DNA of 64,000 bases from Symbiodinium natans (GCA_905221605.1 CAJNDS010002805.1:207501-271500); one strand, 5' to 3'; counted from the stretch's first letter, positions 22,385 to 34,189 are shown. Made by a program: numbers and translations. The notes: generated by a model from the letters alone, not told the origin.

Positions 22385-22985
22385 CCGACCCGTTTAATAG
22401 TTCAGGCCTCGGTTTGGATCGTCGTACCGAAGCTCCTCTTTATGGCCTGAAGCAATGCCGCGAAGCCACTGCAAAGTCTCAGCCCCACCCTGTCCCTCAT
22501 GGCCTGCAGTAGAAGCACTGTCTCTCTGGCAGTGCGTGTCAGAAGCCAAGCTCTTCCGTTTTGGCCCACGCAGAGCTCATGAAGTCCTGAATGCACCAGA
22601 GCTTACGCCGTGCAACAACCTGAGTAGCCTTAGAACGGATTATACTCCCGTGGATTAAGCAATGTCGAGGTCCTTGCCAGCCTCGCCAAGCCGATCAAGG
22701 ATGAAGCAGTCGAGAGCTGCCGTCACGCAGATTTATGCACTCACGCACTCCACGCCACCTCCCACTAAGCTCTCAGTCCACGAATCATTGCAACCTCACT
22801 TGCAGGTCTGACCTAGAAGACGCTGCGCTGCAATCAGAGCCGCCTGCAAGAAGCGCCGCGCACAGCAGAGAAACTCCTCCCATGACCCTATAATCTGCAC
22901 CTGTGTCCCAGCCTACAGCTGCATTACATGGCACGCAGCATGCAAACCATAATCATATAGAAGAGGTGGGAGTACATGATCTCTT
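22385..22985 (-). repeat. Third copy of the 13.86-14.42 kb segment
   Basis: Similar to 13860-14420 and 26215-26800. The minus frame reads DRVGLRLCSGFAALLQAIKR in this copy, while the other copies favour another frame (GAETLQWLCGIA). That frame change by small indels suggests it is decaying as coding sequence. Confidence 0.75.
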
Positions 22986-23599
22986 CCCTCTGGTGTCAAG
23001 CACCCCCAGCGCACAATGCTAAAAATGAAATGAAAAAGGCAAAGAGTGCAAAAGCACAAAGCGCAACAAGAAACCAGAAACAACATTAAAAACAAAAAAC
23101 AAAACGCACAAGCTTCGAGCGAGAGCTCAACGACTTGGCATTTTTTGCATTTGCTTTGCGTTTTGCGGGTCGTTCCAAATCGCTTGTGCGTTCTTTCTGC
23201 ATTTCGGGAATCCACTCCCCCTGCATCTCCCCCCCTCCCCCTCACAGGATTAAGCTGCCCAAGCCCCTCCCTCTCTGGCGGACAGGGCAGGGTCATGATC
23301 TCAGGCGCAGATCCAATCCTGTATGATGTTCAGGGCAGGGCACACCGAGAGCGCAACCAAAACTATCAACAGAATGCCAGCCATCCAAGAGAAACGACCA
23401 TGCAAGAAACAAAAAACGAAACGACAAGCAAAATGCCAAGCATCCAAGAAATTCAAAAACACAAATAAAGTCATCACACCGGCAAAGCCTCAGCTTCCGT
23501 GGTTTTCTGGTTGTGGCGAAACTTTGGCTCAAGAAAGCTCGCAAACATCATGGGAATCAAAGGACACGAAAGGACATCACGAGACTGCAGCGCAATGCT

Positions 23600-23795
23600 T
23601 CACACGTCTTCACACCCAAGGGGCCGCTGCTCCAGCACGCGCTTCTCAGCACGGAGGGCTGCAACCAGCACCGTCAACTCGTTGTTTTGGGCCTCGACTT
23701 GCTGCAGCCATTGCTGCTGCTCCAGGTTCTTCTGGCACGCGCCCTCATACCTGAGGCTGACATCGACGCTACTACCGCTACTACTTGCACGTGCA
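23600..23795 (-). CDS. Coiled-coil gene fragment, copy 2
   Basis: Nearly identical to 10500-10695: the minus frame has QVEAQNNELTVLVAALRAEK and the stop at the same place. It is the third homologous coiled-coil fragment in the window (with 9.7-10.0 kb). No start codon, so a relic. Confidence 0.4.
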
Positions 23796-25331
23796 ACCCC
23801 CCCTTACCCCTACTGTACAATCCCAACACCAGCAACGTGTGGGATGTAGTCGCCACTCGTATCACTCGTGACGAGGCTTCGCATGGAGAGCAAAGTGTAA
23901 CGGCAGAACAGAAGGGCAAAGAGATCCCAAAGTCCGTGTGTGGCTATTCTGGTCGTCTCTGCTGTCTCTGCTGGTTGACGTCAGAGCTCACACTTGGCTT
24001 CCTAACATTTCCTAACTATTCAAAGATGCAACGGTCTAAATTTCTCGGGGGTTTGCTGTAGCAACGCAGAAATGCAAGAACGTCTGCGTTTGTCTTCCTT
24101 TTAGTTTATGCCGAGGCGCGCAAGCGATTGCCACCACAGCTGCCACTCCACCTGCGAGCACCTCGGATGGGAAAGTTAGCACACGTCTGGCACACGTCCT
24201 GACGCGCTGCCCAGGTTTGCCAGCAATTCCCTACCGCGTTGCAGGCGACAATTCAGCTATGGAAGCGCCCTCAAGACTCACGGGTAGCCGGGCTCGCGCC
24301 GATTGGCCGAGTGACTGGCGCGCATTGGCACCAGGCGCCAAGCTGGGGGGAGCGAAGGTGTGCCTTGGCATCTTGCCCAGTGCTGACTTGGTGACGTGAA
24401 TCTTGCCTTTGCAGCCTGATTAGCAGTTAAGGCCGACCGAGGCGGCATGGCCCAGCTCATGCCAAACTTATGAGTCTTGCTACAAGTACCTCCAAACTCC
24501 ACTCTAAGCTTCCAAGTCCTCCGAGCCTTGCTGCCTCCAATGCCCAAGCCGACTGCCGCCGTGTCCGAGCGACCAACGGCGCGAGAGATATGAGAGATGT
24601 ATGTGCTACCGGGCTGCGTGCTCATCATCTCCTGGCTGCACTGCGAAAGATTGCTGCAAGGCGTGCCGTCATCCTCCACCTGCATGGACCCGCAGCTTTC
24701 CCTGCTTGGCCATACGATGCTATACGACTACACGCGTGGATAGACGTGGAGCATGGATTTTGGGTGTTGCAATTCAGGGGCCTTTCTAATCACGGACGTG
24801 AACCCTGCCTCGGAAGGCGGCGATTGCACTTCCGCAATGTCAGGGATGCTCGAGATACTCGGCCGACTCGACCCTGTCGTGTCCGCAGTGCTCACGTCGC
24901 TGTCGCGCTGGCGACTTCGCCTTTCGAGCCGCGCGTTCGGAGACCTCAAGGCGAAGCTGGCGAAGCGATGCGTGGCAGGTTCCGCTACAGCATGAGACTT
25001 GTCGCACAGGCACAGACACAGCGCCTCCGGAAAGCCCGACCCATCCCGCCCGTCCAATTGAACAACCAGTCGGAGAAGATAGTGAGACAGTACCAAGACC
25101 AAAACAGCAGCGAGCCCGCCCTTAGCACTTTCGGCCCGAGCTGCTTCTCGCACGCGTCACCAGGCGACTTTGACCTGAAAAAGCACGGGACGCCAGGTGA
25201 TGCAACGCGGCAGCGGACAGACGACTGAGTGATTTTGGGCAAGCCGCCTTGGCGTGGTGAGCTTTTCCAGAGGCGTATCAAAGATAGACCTCGCACGTCT
25301 GTCATTGGCAGCTCGACTCAGCAGAGGGGCA

Positions 25332-25922
25332 TCACCACACCACCGGGCTGTTGCCACACGGAGGACATATCAGTGCTAGCCAGAGCGCGTGCAGGAAGAT
25401 TTCACCACCGGAAGGGAGGCAGAAGTATCTTTGGAAGATGCAGTCAAGGCACGGTACGTGGTTGTCCAGACCCACGACGCCCACCATGGCCGAGGCAGAA
25501 AGGCCGCAACGCGACAGTCCAATCGAACAAATACACCCGGCGTGCTTTGTGGCAATGTTGTAACGATCAGATGCGATCAGCAGACCTTCACGTTGCCTGC
25601 AAATAACACATGTACAGTCGTGAGTCATGAGCTTCTTATACATCTGATAAGAATATACAGTACAGTATCTGTGAAGAGTCGATGATTCGACGACTTCAAG
25701 CTCGGTAGAAAGGTTGCAAGCGATGCAACAACATGCAACAACGATGCAGACGATACTTAGCACGACAAGGCCACTGCAATCACGACTCATCCCGTAGACT
25801 CGATAAACCTGTGCCCAAGGGCTGATACCCGTCACCACGATACCGTTTTCGGTCAGAGGTGCACCTGCTCGTTCCACAACACACAGGCTTTTTTCGACGG
25901 GACGCGCCGCACGCCGCAACAC
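25332..25922 (-). CDS. Fragment with one membrane segment, copy 2
   Basis: A 196-codon minus-strand open stretch. The likely coding core has NGIVVTGISPWAQVYRVYG, SGLVVLSIVCIVVACCCIAC (membrane segment), STELEVVESS, HDCTCVICRQREGLLIASDR and CGLSASAMVGVVGLDNHV. Copy 1 (12.97-13.54 kb) is interrupted, whereas this copy is open throughout. Function unknown. The Cys pairs CTCVICR and CLDC could be metal-binding, but no standard finger is formed. Confidence 0.35.
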   Translation of the reverse strand: MLRRAARPVEKSLCVVERAGAPLTENGIVVTGISPWAQVYRVYGMSRDCSGLVVLSIVCIVVACCCIACNLSTELEVVESSTLHRYCTVYSYQMYKKLMTHDCTCVICRQREGLLIASDRYNIATKHAGCICSIGLSRCGLSASAMVGVVGLDNHVPCLDCIFQRYFCLPSGGEIFLHALWLALICPPCGNSPVVW

Positions 25923-26127
25923 GCAGCTCCAGCGATCATCTTCTTTGGATCCCGGAGTGCTCAGAGCAGGCAGAGCAAGCTCTCCAAGGACAGCTGCTGT
26001 CCTGGAAACACAAGGCTAAATCATCATTTCTCAAGCGAGAACAGGTTGGCAACATCGTTGGATGGCAGCTGAACGCAGGTTGACTGAACAAAAGCAAGCA
26101 GCTGAAAATCTAGCATCTCAAGCCATG

Positions 26128-26810
26128 TCACGCAGACCTGCAACCATGCACTCGAAGCTGACATGAACCGCTCTCAAGCAATAAGCCCCGACCCATTTGC
26201 CAGTTCAGGCCTCGATTTGAATTGTCGTCATACCGAAGCTCCTCTTTGTGGCCTGAAGCAATGCCGCGCAGCCACTGCAAAGTCTCAGCCCCACTCTGCC
26301 CCCCTTGGCCTGCAGTAGCAGCACTGTCAGCACTTCTCTCTGGCAGTGCGTGCCAGAAGCCACACTCTTCCATTTTGGCCCACGCAGAGCTCATAAGAGA
26401 AGTCCTGAATGCCCAGAGCCTACGCCAGGCAACAACTGAGTAGCCTTAGCAAGGTCCTTGCCAAGCCGATCAAGGATGAAGCAGTCGATAGCTGCCACCA
26501 CGTAGATTTGTACACTCACGCACTCCAAGCCACCTCCTACTAAGCTCTCAGTTCACGAAGCACTGCAACCTCACTTGCAGGTCTGACCTGGAAGACGCTG
26601 CGCTGCAGTCAGAGCCGCCTGCAAGAAGCGCCGCGCACAGCAGAGAAACTCCTCCCGTGACCCTATCATCTGCGCCTGTGTCCCAGCCTACCACTGCTTT
26701 ACATGGCATGCAGCATGAAAACCCATACATATAGAAGAGGTGGGAATACATGATCTCTTCCCTCTGGTATCAAACACCCCAAATACAAACAGAGCCTCTG
26801 CCCCTTCCGG
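26128..26810 (-). CDS. Helical-repeat gene fragment, copy 2
   Basis: Counterpart of 13790-14420. The minus frame gives MSSAWAKMEECGFWHALPER and GAETLQWLRGIASGHKEELR, with the upstream Trp-rich part less intact than in copy 1. A relic of the same unrecognised gene. Confidence 0.3.
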
Positions 26811-26929
26811 CCTGAAAGGGTTTTAACAGTACGTACGAGAATCTCTGCAGGCTACACGTGCAATTGCCAATTGCAGCCCGGCATATATGGGTTTACATTT
26901 TGGGGGCGTTGGCTGCTTGCATTCTTGTT

Positions 26930-27210
26930 GCCTATGGCTGGGACTGGCGGGTAGTGGCGGGTAGTGGCGGGTAGTGGTGAGAATGGTGATGGTGGGTGAT
27001 GGGTAACGGGTGGGGTTGGTGGGTAATGGGCCATGGTGGGAATGGTGGGAGGTGGTAGGAAATGGCTGGTACTGGCGGGAAAGGTAGGAATGTCGAGTAG
27101 AAGGGGAATGACGGCGAATGATGGGGCATGATGGGGAATGATGGGGAATGTCGGAATGACAGGGAAGGATGGGGAATAATGGGTCATGGCCAGACTGACG
27201 GCAATAATAG
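26930..27210 (+). repeat. G-rich degenerate minisatellite
   Basis: GGGTAGTGGC occurs three times, then many GATGGG, GGTGGGAATGG and GATGGGGAATGATGGGG words. The strand asymmetry is strong (G-rich plus strand). Pro/Thr-rich minus frames across it are a by-product. Confidence 0.8.
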
Positions 27211-28210
27211 TGGGACGTGGCCGGGAGGGGGGAGCCCGAGGCGGAGCGCGCTAGCGATAATGGGAACTCGTTGACACACTTTGCTGCAGCAAGCTCAGAT
27301 CCTGGACGCGACAGTTCACAAAGACAAAGCTGCAATGGTTGCTGGGCGCGCTGCCTTAACTCTTCCTCCGCCACCTCAGGGCGTCGGCTTGCGTCCAATT
27401 GGCTGAGAGGGTTTCCGGCGCTTTCTATCACAAAGGGATGCAAGATGTGGTGTCCGGATCACTCGCACGTGTCTTTCAATATTCTAGATGGCAGCGGCCA
27501 ACCACGCCCACCCCCCACCCCCCACCCCTCTGAAGAAACAAAATGACGAGACAGGGTTGAAGTTTGAGAGGTTGCGTTTAGGCGAGGCAAACTACTACGG
27601 CAGGTTGTGGTGTCAAGGCTAAAGTATACATTGCATCGAATAGAACACACGTATTCAACTTGATAATTTGGGAATTAGAACGAGCTTGGCCTGGTTAAGC
27701 TGGGTTCAATTCATTGTGCTGGATGATTGCCAAGCTTAAGCCAAAAGGCCAAAGCCTGCCAAACTCTCCACGTTCAAGCATATTCATGCACTCTGTGTTA
27801 TACGGTCAGCTCTCTGAGAGTTGATGGTGGTTTCTTTTAGGATATCCTCCTGTACATACTGTGTGTCGTGCCAGAAGAGCGACTCAGCAAAAGGCTGACC
27901 GCACTGGCGGTGGACGTAGAAGAGCTCGCAGCAGCACAAGAAAAAGCAGCGTGTTGCGCGCTAAGGCCAGGTCCTTGACCTCCACGGCCTCCGGCAAGAC
28001 CGATCCTTGGTGGATCATGCGGGTCACCGATCCTCAATCATGTGATGAGTTCGGAGCGGCAAGTTCCCCGCGAAGATTGCCCGACGATGCATCATCACCC
28101 AGCATGGCAAGAGTCTCGCAGAGTCTCACAAAGCACACGTCACAGACTTCGGCAGCAACATGTAGCAATTTTATTTAATTGAGGCTCACGAGACAGCTCA
28201 TGAAGTTGCC
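27210..28210. other. No confident gene
   Basis: Unique sequence with short open frames and no motif recognised. An AT-richer part (27540-27850) has no repeats. Confidence 0.35.
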
Positions 28211-28213
28211 TCC

Positions 28214-28540
28214 TCAAGTTCGGTGAGCATCCACTCCGTGTAGGCCTGGCCATATGAACACTGGGCCCGGATAAGCCTGCATGGGCCCGTTGAGATTCAC
28301 AACATTTGACAACCGAGGTCGCTGACGTCCGACCAATTCTGTAGCGAAACTGTAACGACTGGGCAACTCTGTAGCGACTGGAGCCTGAGGGAAGATGCTG
28401 GCCAGCTGGCGCCCTGCAGCTGGGAACAGCTCGTGGAAAGAATTCACGCTCCTGCAAAGCCAGTTGCTTCGAGGTTGCGTAAAGAGGAGCCCCAAACAAA
28501 ACCCCATCACCAAGCAATGGCCAGCCTTGGCCTCCAGCAT
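28214..28540 (-). CDS. Exon-like fragment downstream of 28.6-29.0 kb
   Basis: The minus frame contains SNWLCRSVNSFHELFPAAGR, then QLASIFPQAPVATELPSRYS and FATELVGRQRPRLSNVVNL. It is coding-like in composition and in the same direction as the exon pair just upstream. Boundaries unknown, no family recognised. Confidence 0.3.
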   Translation of the reverse strand: MLEAKAGHCLVMGFCLGLLFTQPRSNWLCRSVNSFHELFPAAGRQLASIFPQAPVATELPSRYSFATELVGRQRPRLSNVVNLNGPMQAYPGPVFIWPGLHGVDAHRT

Positions 28541-28623
28541 GCCGTCCCTTGCTTTGGGCTTTTGGAGACAGCAAATCTCGTGCCACGGTGTGTCACATCA
28601 CGGCCGACCTATCCCACATATCG

Positions 28624-28725
28624 CTACGCACTTCCTTCTACAATTCTACAAGATCTCTCAAGCTCCAGCCTGAGTCTTCCCGAATCGAAGTCTACGGTTG
28701 CCAGCTGACGCTCCAGGACACAAAG
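28624..28725 (-). CDS. Helical exon-like fragment
   Basis: The minus frame reads LCVLERQLATVDFDSGRLRL, then ELERSCRIVEGSA. It is in the same open frame as the exon at 28.8-29.0 kb, separated by ~70 bp of less coding-like sequence (GFRPSSTFHITKLICVPP) that may be an intron in phase. Confidence 0.35.
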   Translation of the reverse strand, partial: LCVLERQLATVDFDSGRLRLELERSCRIVEGSA

Positions 28726-28789
28726 CCTCACACAGGCGGAACATGGTGGAACGCAAATCAACTTTGTGATGTGGAAAGTGCTGCTAGGC

Positions 28790-28990
28790 CTGAAGCCAAC
28801 TTTCTCAAGTTCGCTCCTGTCGACGTTGCGCTCCTTGGCCTTAGCCTGAATACCCAAAGCGACTGCTGCCTCTTCGAGACGCTGACGGGCAGTGACGGAG
28901 TATGATGGCATCCAGGCACTGACGTTTTGCAGGCATTGGCGCAGCTTGCCGACGTTGGTGCCATCTGCGGCCGCGCCTCGACTAGGGCAA
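28790..28990 (-). CDS. Helical exon-like fragment
   Basis: The minus frame reads ADGTNVGKLRQCLQNVSAWM, PSYSVTARQRLEEAAVALGI, then QAKAKERNVDRSELEKVG. Charged helical composition, strongly coding-like. It is likely spliced to the fragments at 28.6-28.7 and 28.2-28.5 kb. Function unknown. Confidence 0.4.
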
Positions 28991-29099
28991 AAAAAGCACA
29001 AAGTCGGATTTCTGCAGACTCGAGCTTTCCCAATCGACTTCTCCATGCACGAAGCGATACAATTCGCATGTGGATCAATTACTTCTCGGCGGATCCACA

Positions 29100-29580
29100 T
29101 TGGGGATCAATGTTTGCCCTGGGTCTTGGGGGTCTTGAGGCTTTAGGTTCCCTCTTAAGTTCGGAGTCGGGTCGGAATCTTGTGGTTGCTATTGGATTTG
29201 CGTTTCAGGGCTATTGCTATCACTGATGGCCACCGCGTCGGTCCCCTGAAGTCAGACGTTTTAGACTAAAACACTGACGTCGCAACAGTGTCGTTTGACA
29301 TAGCAAAATCGCCAGCAAATCAACAACGAGACGCAACAAATTTAAAGACAACAAACAAAACACATGCAAATCAACAACGAAAAAGCAGCAAAGATAATTA
29401 TGCCAGCGAAGACCCCAAACAGTAAGACTTTGGAGAAAGATAAAATTTGACAGGCGTTTAGGGTTACCCTAAACTTCAGTGTCGGCCCCTTAATAGGGAG
29501 TCAGAACCCAAAGGCATAGACATGATTCATGCATTTCTTGGCCTGCAAAAAAAAAGGAGTTATCTGACGGTTGCACTTTC
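29100..29580. other. AT-rich stretch without a gene
   Basis: AACAAA-rich sequence with related words ACATGCAAATCAACAACGA and GCAAATCAACAACGAGACGC nearby. Nothing else seen. Confidence 0.5.
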
Positions 29581-31229
29581 AGTCAGAACACTGAAGAAGT
29601 AAAAACATGTCTATCAGAGGTTTGTCGTATGCCCCCTCCCTCTGTGCTCAGAAGGTTTGGTGAGGGCCCTGGATTTTTGTCGCATGTCCCCTCCCTGCGT
29701 GCTCGTAAGGTGAGGGCCCCTCGAGGTAGGCCTGAAAGTCGAAAAACCAAAAAGGCCCAGTGTGCGGGTTTCAGAGAGGCGTCTTGGTTGGTCCTTGTGT
29801 TCGCGAAAAGACTGAGCGCGTTCAACTAGAATTCTGCTTTTTGGGGGGTACGCAAACAGCACCCAAGTTTTGGGGACCGAGCGTGCTCAACTAGCATCCT
29901 GCGTTTTGGGGGCCGAGTGTACTCAATTAGCACCCAAGCTTTGGGATTCAGAACACTGTTAAAGTAAAACATGTCCCTTGGAGGCTTGTCGTGTCCCCTC
30001 CCTTTGTGCTCGGAAGGCATCGTAAGCATTTAGCACCCCATCTGCGCCTTGATGACCAAATAACTCGCGCCATGGCACGAGCGATTTGGTCAACACAAGT
30101 TTTCAAGGCTGGTCGCGGGGGCATATTTACAACCCTTATAGCCCCCCAAAATCACGTTACCAGCACAAGTTTTTCGGTTTCAGCAGCTAGCACCCCACTT
30201 GCGCCCTGATGACCAAATAGCTCGCGCCAGAGCTCCCCCCTCTCCCCCATACAATGGCCAACTTGCAAGGAGAAGTTTGCCGCGCGAGGCTCCGAGGCGG
30301 TTTTTGCTTCTTTGTAACCTTTCTATTTCCCAAATGCCGGAAACCAATCCGCGCACGATTTCTCGATGTTTTCCATGGTCGGCGCTTGTGTCTTCGATTG
30401 CCACAAGTAAAACACTGGGGGTCCGCACAGGTCCGCTCCCATTATTTACCCAACTCTGCTTGCTTTGCGAAAGGGTTCTAGAACATATTAAAGCACCCAG
30501 GCGCGAGCCATTTGGTCGCTGGCCCCAGCTATTTGAGCGTACTCAAATAGCTCCCCCAAGCCCCCAAGCTCCCTGAATGCTGGGCCTTCCTGAGCCCGCT
30601 TTCTCTGAACCCTCGTCTGGGCTCTGGAAGACTGTGCTGACCGCAGTTACTGCCGTGGGTCGAAACCCCCTACCTACGCACCCACCTTGGGGTAAAGTTG
30701 CTTTGACCATAACAGGAACGGAGTTTGGCCTGGCCTCGAGCGGGCGAGCGGCATCATGAGAGGAGAGCGTGGGGCAGAAGCTAGGGTAGGACGTTTTGGA
30801 ACTGGCCTTGGAGTCCTCAGGGTTTGTCGTATGTCCCCTCTCTTGGTGCTCGTAGGGTTTGAGAGGTTGAAGACACATGTCAAACCAGATTGGGGTAAAG
30901 TTGCTTTTGACCACAGGGGGGAACAGAATTTGGGCTGGCCTCGAGCAGGCGATTGGGGTAAAGTTGCTTGTGACCATAGGGGGAACAGAATTTGTGCTAG
31001 CCTCGAGCAGGCGAGCGGCACCATGAGAAGAAAGAGTGGGGCAAGAAGCCAGGGCAGGACATTTGGAACTGCCTTTGGCGTCCTCAGGGTGTGTCGTATG
31101 TCCCTCCCTTGGTGCTCGTGGTGTTTTCGAGGTTGAAACATGTCAAACCTGATAGGGTAAAGTTGTTTTTCACCATAGGGCAAAAAAGGTGAGGGCCCTA
31201 GAAGTTTGTCGCATGTCCCCTGCCTTCGT

Positions 31230-31515
31230 GCTCGTAGGGGCGCGGGCCCCCCCCCACCTGTGTGTCACGCCCTGTGTTTTTCGTAGTTCACATGGCCAGG
31301 CCAGGCCCCGCCTGTATGTCACGCCCTGTGTTTTTCGTGAGTTCACATGGCCATTCGTGAGTTCACATGTGAGTTCACATGGTCCAGGCCCCGCCTGTAT
31401 GTCACGCCCTGCGTTTTTCGTAAGTTCATATGTCCAGGCCCCCGCAGAATGTCACGCCCCCCCTGTGTGTCATGCCCTGTGTTTTTCGTGAGTTCGCATG
31501 GCCAGGCCCCGCCCA
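31230..31515 (+). repeat. ~55-bp tandem repeat, 4-5 copies
   Basis: The unit joins ATGTCACGCCCTGTG, TTTTTCGTGAGTTCACATGG and CCAGGCCCCGCCTGT, with indels between copies. Confidence 0.85.
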
Positions 31516-31979
31516 GAGGTTGGACCTAGAACCATAACGTGCTTGAAGGGCCCAGCGTGCGAGGTTCGAAGGTTTCAGAGAGGCGTCTTGGTTGGTCCTT
31601 GAGTGTGCGAAAAACTGAGCGTGTTGAACTAGCATCATGCTCTTCGAGACCGAGCGTACTCAAATAGCACCCAAGTTTTGGGGACCGAGCGTGTTCAACT
31701 AGCATCATGCTTTGCGGGACCGAGCGTACTCAAGTTTTGGGGACCGAGCGTGTCAAAATAGCATCCTGCTTTTTGGGGACCAAGCTATTACTCCAATAGC
31801 ACCCAAGTTTTGGGGACCGAGCGTGTTCAACTGCAATCCTGCTTTTTGACTGAGCATACTCAAATAGCACCCAAGTTTTGGGGACCGCACTTTCGGAACA
31901 CTTCAGAAGTAACAACATATCCTTAGAGGTTTGTCGTATGTACCTCCTTTCGTGCCCGTAGGGTTTGGTGAAGAGGCCT

Positions 31980-32009
31980 AAATAGCTCGCGCCATGGCGC
32001 GAGCTATTT
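31980..32009. repeat. Perfect 30-bp palindrome
   Basis: AAATAGCTCGCGCCA is followed directly by its exact reverse complement. Imperfect relatives occur at about 30058-30090, 33072-33095 and 33168-33200, all centred on GCGCCATGGC. Confidence 0.95.
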
Positions 32010-32204
32010 GGTCGCATGGGAAACATCTATGGTGTTTTTGCACGTCAAAACACATGTTCAGGGTTAGTGTTCTGCGCCCAAAAGCCTGCGCTGGTAGCGT
32101 AATCGTGGCCCTATAGCCCGCCTGCATGTGAAAACGGTTTGAGAATGGTTCCAAAACCCTGCGCTGGTTACGTAATCGTGGCCCCATAACCCGCCTGCCT
32201 TCTA

Positions 32205-32655
32205 ATTAGGGCCCTCCCCCTGCGAGCACGAAGGGACATGCGACAAACTTCGAGGGGCGAGGGGACATACGACAAACCTTCGAGGGATCTCTTTTTTACT
32301 TCTCTTCAGTGTTCTGAAAGTGCAACGTTAGGAAAAACATTTTGCGCTAGCACACCCTATGGAGCCACGACTACGTTACCAGTACACAAGGGGTAACCAT
32401 CTCTATTTACTTAGACCACCTGTTTTTCGGGGCTGTGAAACCTTTTCGCAGAGCAAGAAGAGCTCTGCAAAAAGGTTCTATAGACGCGCAAAAACATCCT
32501 GTGTTTTCCTAACACTAGCACTTTCAGAAAACTGTAGAAGAAATACATATGCCTTACTACCTTACTGTAGAGGTTTGTGGTATGTCACCTCCCTTCGTAA
32601 GTATTGGTGAGGGCCTTCGAGATTTTTTCGCATGTCACCTCCCTTCGTAAGGGCC
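32205..32655. mobile_element. Foldback element, copy 1
   Basis: Non-autonomous candidate. The core, 32327-32513, starts GTTAGGAAAAACA and ends with an inverted copy GCGCAAAAACATCC...TTTTCCTAAC. The inverted repeat extends outward through TTCTGAAAGTGC / GCACTTTCAGAA and ACGACAAACC / GGTTTGTGGT. This gives imperfect arms of over 100 bp. No coding capacity. Target-site duplication not resolved. Confidence 0.65.
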
Positions 32656-33404
32656 CCTAGAGATTAGGCCTGAAAGCCCTAGAACCATAACGTGCTTGAA
32701 GAGCCCAGCGTGCGAGGTTTGAAGGTTTCAGAGAGGCGTCTTGGTTGGTCTTTGCGTGTCAAAAGACTGAGCGTGTTCAACTAGAATCCTGCTTTTTGGG
32801 GACCGAGCGTACTCAAAAAGCACCCAAGTTTTGGGGGCTGAGCGTGTTCAACCAGCATCATGCTTTGCGGGACCGACTCAATTAGCACCCAAGCTTTGGC
32901 ATTCAGAACACTGCAAAAGTAAAAACATATCCCTGAGAGGTTTGTCGTATGTCCCCTCCCTTTGTGCCCGTAAGGATTGGTGAGAGCCCTAAAAGTTTGT
33001 CGCACGTCCCCTCCCTTCGCACTTGTAGTGTGACATCGTAAGCACCTAGCACCCCATCTGCGCCCTCATGACCAAGTAGCTCACGCCATGGCGCGACACA
33101 AGTTTTCACTTCACGCTCGTAGTGTGACGTCATAAGCAACTAGCACCCCTTCTGCGCCCTGATGACCACTAGGTCGCGCCATGGCACGAGCTATTTGGTC
33201 GCAGGGCAAACATCTACGGTGCTTTAACACGTTAAGACACGTTTTCAGAGCTGGTGTTCTGCAAGCCTGTGCTGGTAGCGTAATCGTGGCCCTATAGACC
33301 GCTTGCATTTCAAAACGGTTGCAGGTTGCAACAGCCTGTGCTGGTAACGCAATCGTGGCCCCACACCCCGCCTGAACTTTCAAACGGTTACATTAACCTC
33401 TAGG

Positions 33405-33905
33405 GCCCTCAACCTACGAGAACGAAGGGACATGCGACAACTTCTACCTTAGGGCCCTCACCAAGCCCTAGCACGAAGGGAGGGGACATACGACAAACCT
33501 CTAATTAAGGGATATGTTGTTACTTCTTCAGTGTTCTGACTAACAGTGCAAACGTTTTGACGATCTTGAGATTCTACGTTAGGAAAACACAGGATGTTTT
33601 TGCGCTTGCACACCCTGTGGAGCCACGATTACACAAGGGATAAGCATCTCTGTTATTTAAAACACCTTTTAGTTAGGGGCTGTGAAACCTGTTCGCAGAA
33701 CCAGAAGAGTTGGGCACCAACCCTGTTTGTTCTGCGAAAAGGTTCTATAGAAGCGCAAAACATCCTATCTGTTTCCCGAACGTTTTCAGCTTCAGAGCAC
33801 TGTTTAAGTAAACCCATATCCCTTAAAAGTTTGTCGCAGAGGGCCTTAGAAATTTGTCGCATGTCCCCTCATGTCCCCTCCCGTCGTGCTCGTAGGGCGC
33901 GGGCC
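33405..33905. mobile_element. Foldback element, copy 2
   Basis: The core, 33578-33781, begins GTTAGGAAAACACAGGATG and ends with the inverted GCGCAAAACATCCT...CCCGAAC. The arms again run out through the CAGTGTTCTGA / TCAGAGCACTG words and the ACGACAAACCTC / TTTGTCGCA words. Same family as 32205-32655 with a diverged centre; both centres share GGAGCCACGA and GGGGCTGTGAAACC. Confidence 0.65.
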
Positions 33906-34189
33906 CCTCGAGGTTAACCAGAGCCTGCTTGAAGGGCCAGCGTGCGAGGCTTGAAGTTTTCACAGAGCGTCTTGGCCTCTCCTTGTGTGTGCGAAAAGAC
34001 TAAACGTGTTCAAATAGCATCCTGCTTTTTGCGGACCATTGGGGACCGAGCGTGTTCAACTCGCATCCTGCTTTTTGGGGACCGAGCGTACTTAGACGGC
34101 ACCCAGGTTTTGGGAACCGAGCGTGTTCAACTAGCATCCTGCTTTTTGGGGACCGAGCTTATTCCAATAGCACCCAAGCGTGTTGGCCG

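Larger units (their letters stand above)
23490..26930. repeat. Duplicated block, copy 2
   Basis: Collinear with 10385-14560 in direct orientation, about 13 kb away. It lacks the internal tandem unit of copy 1 and has small indels throughout. It contains the second copies of the coiled-coil fragment (23.6 kb), the membrane-segment fragment (25.3-25.9 kb) and the Trp-rich helical fragment (26.1-26.8 kb). Confidence 0.85.

Noticed and set aside
24470-25228. 252-codon plus-strand open frame, partly conserved in three copies
   Set aside because: The composition is Arg/Ala/Pro-rich, and copy-to-copy indels fit the minus frame at least as well. I could not support a product.
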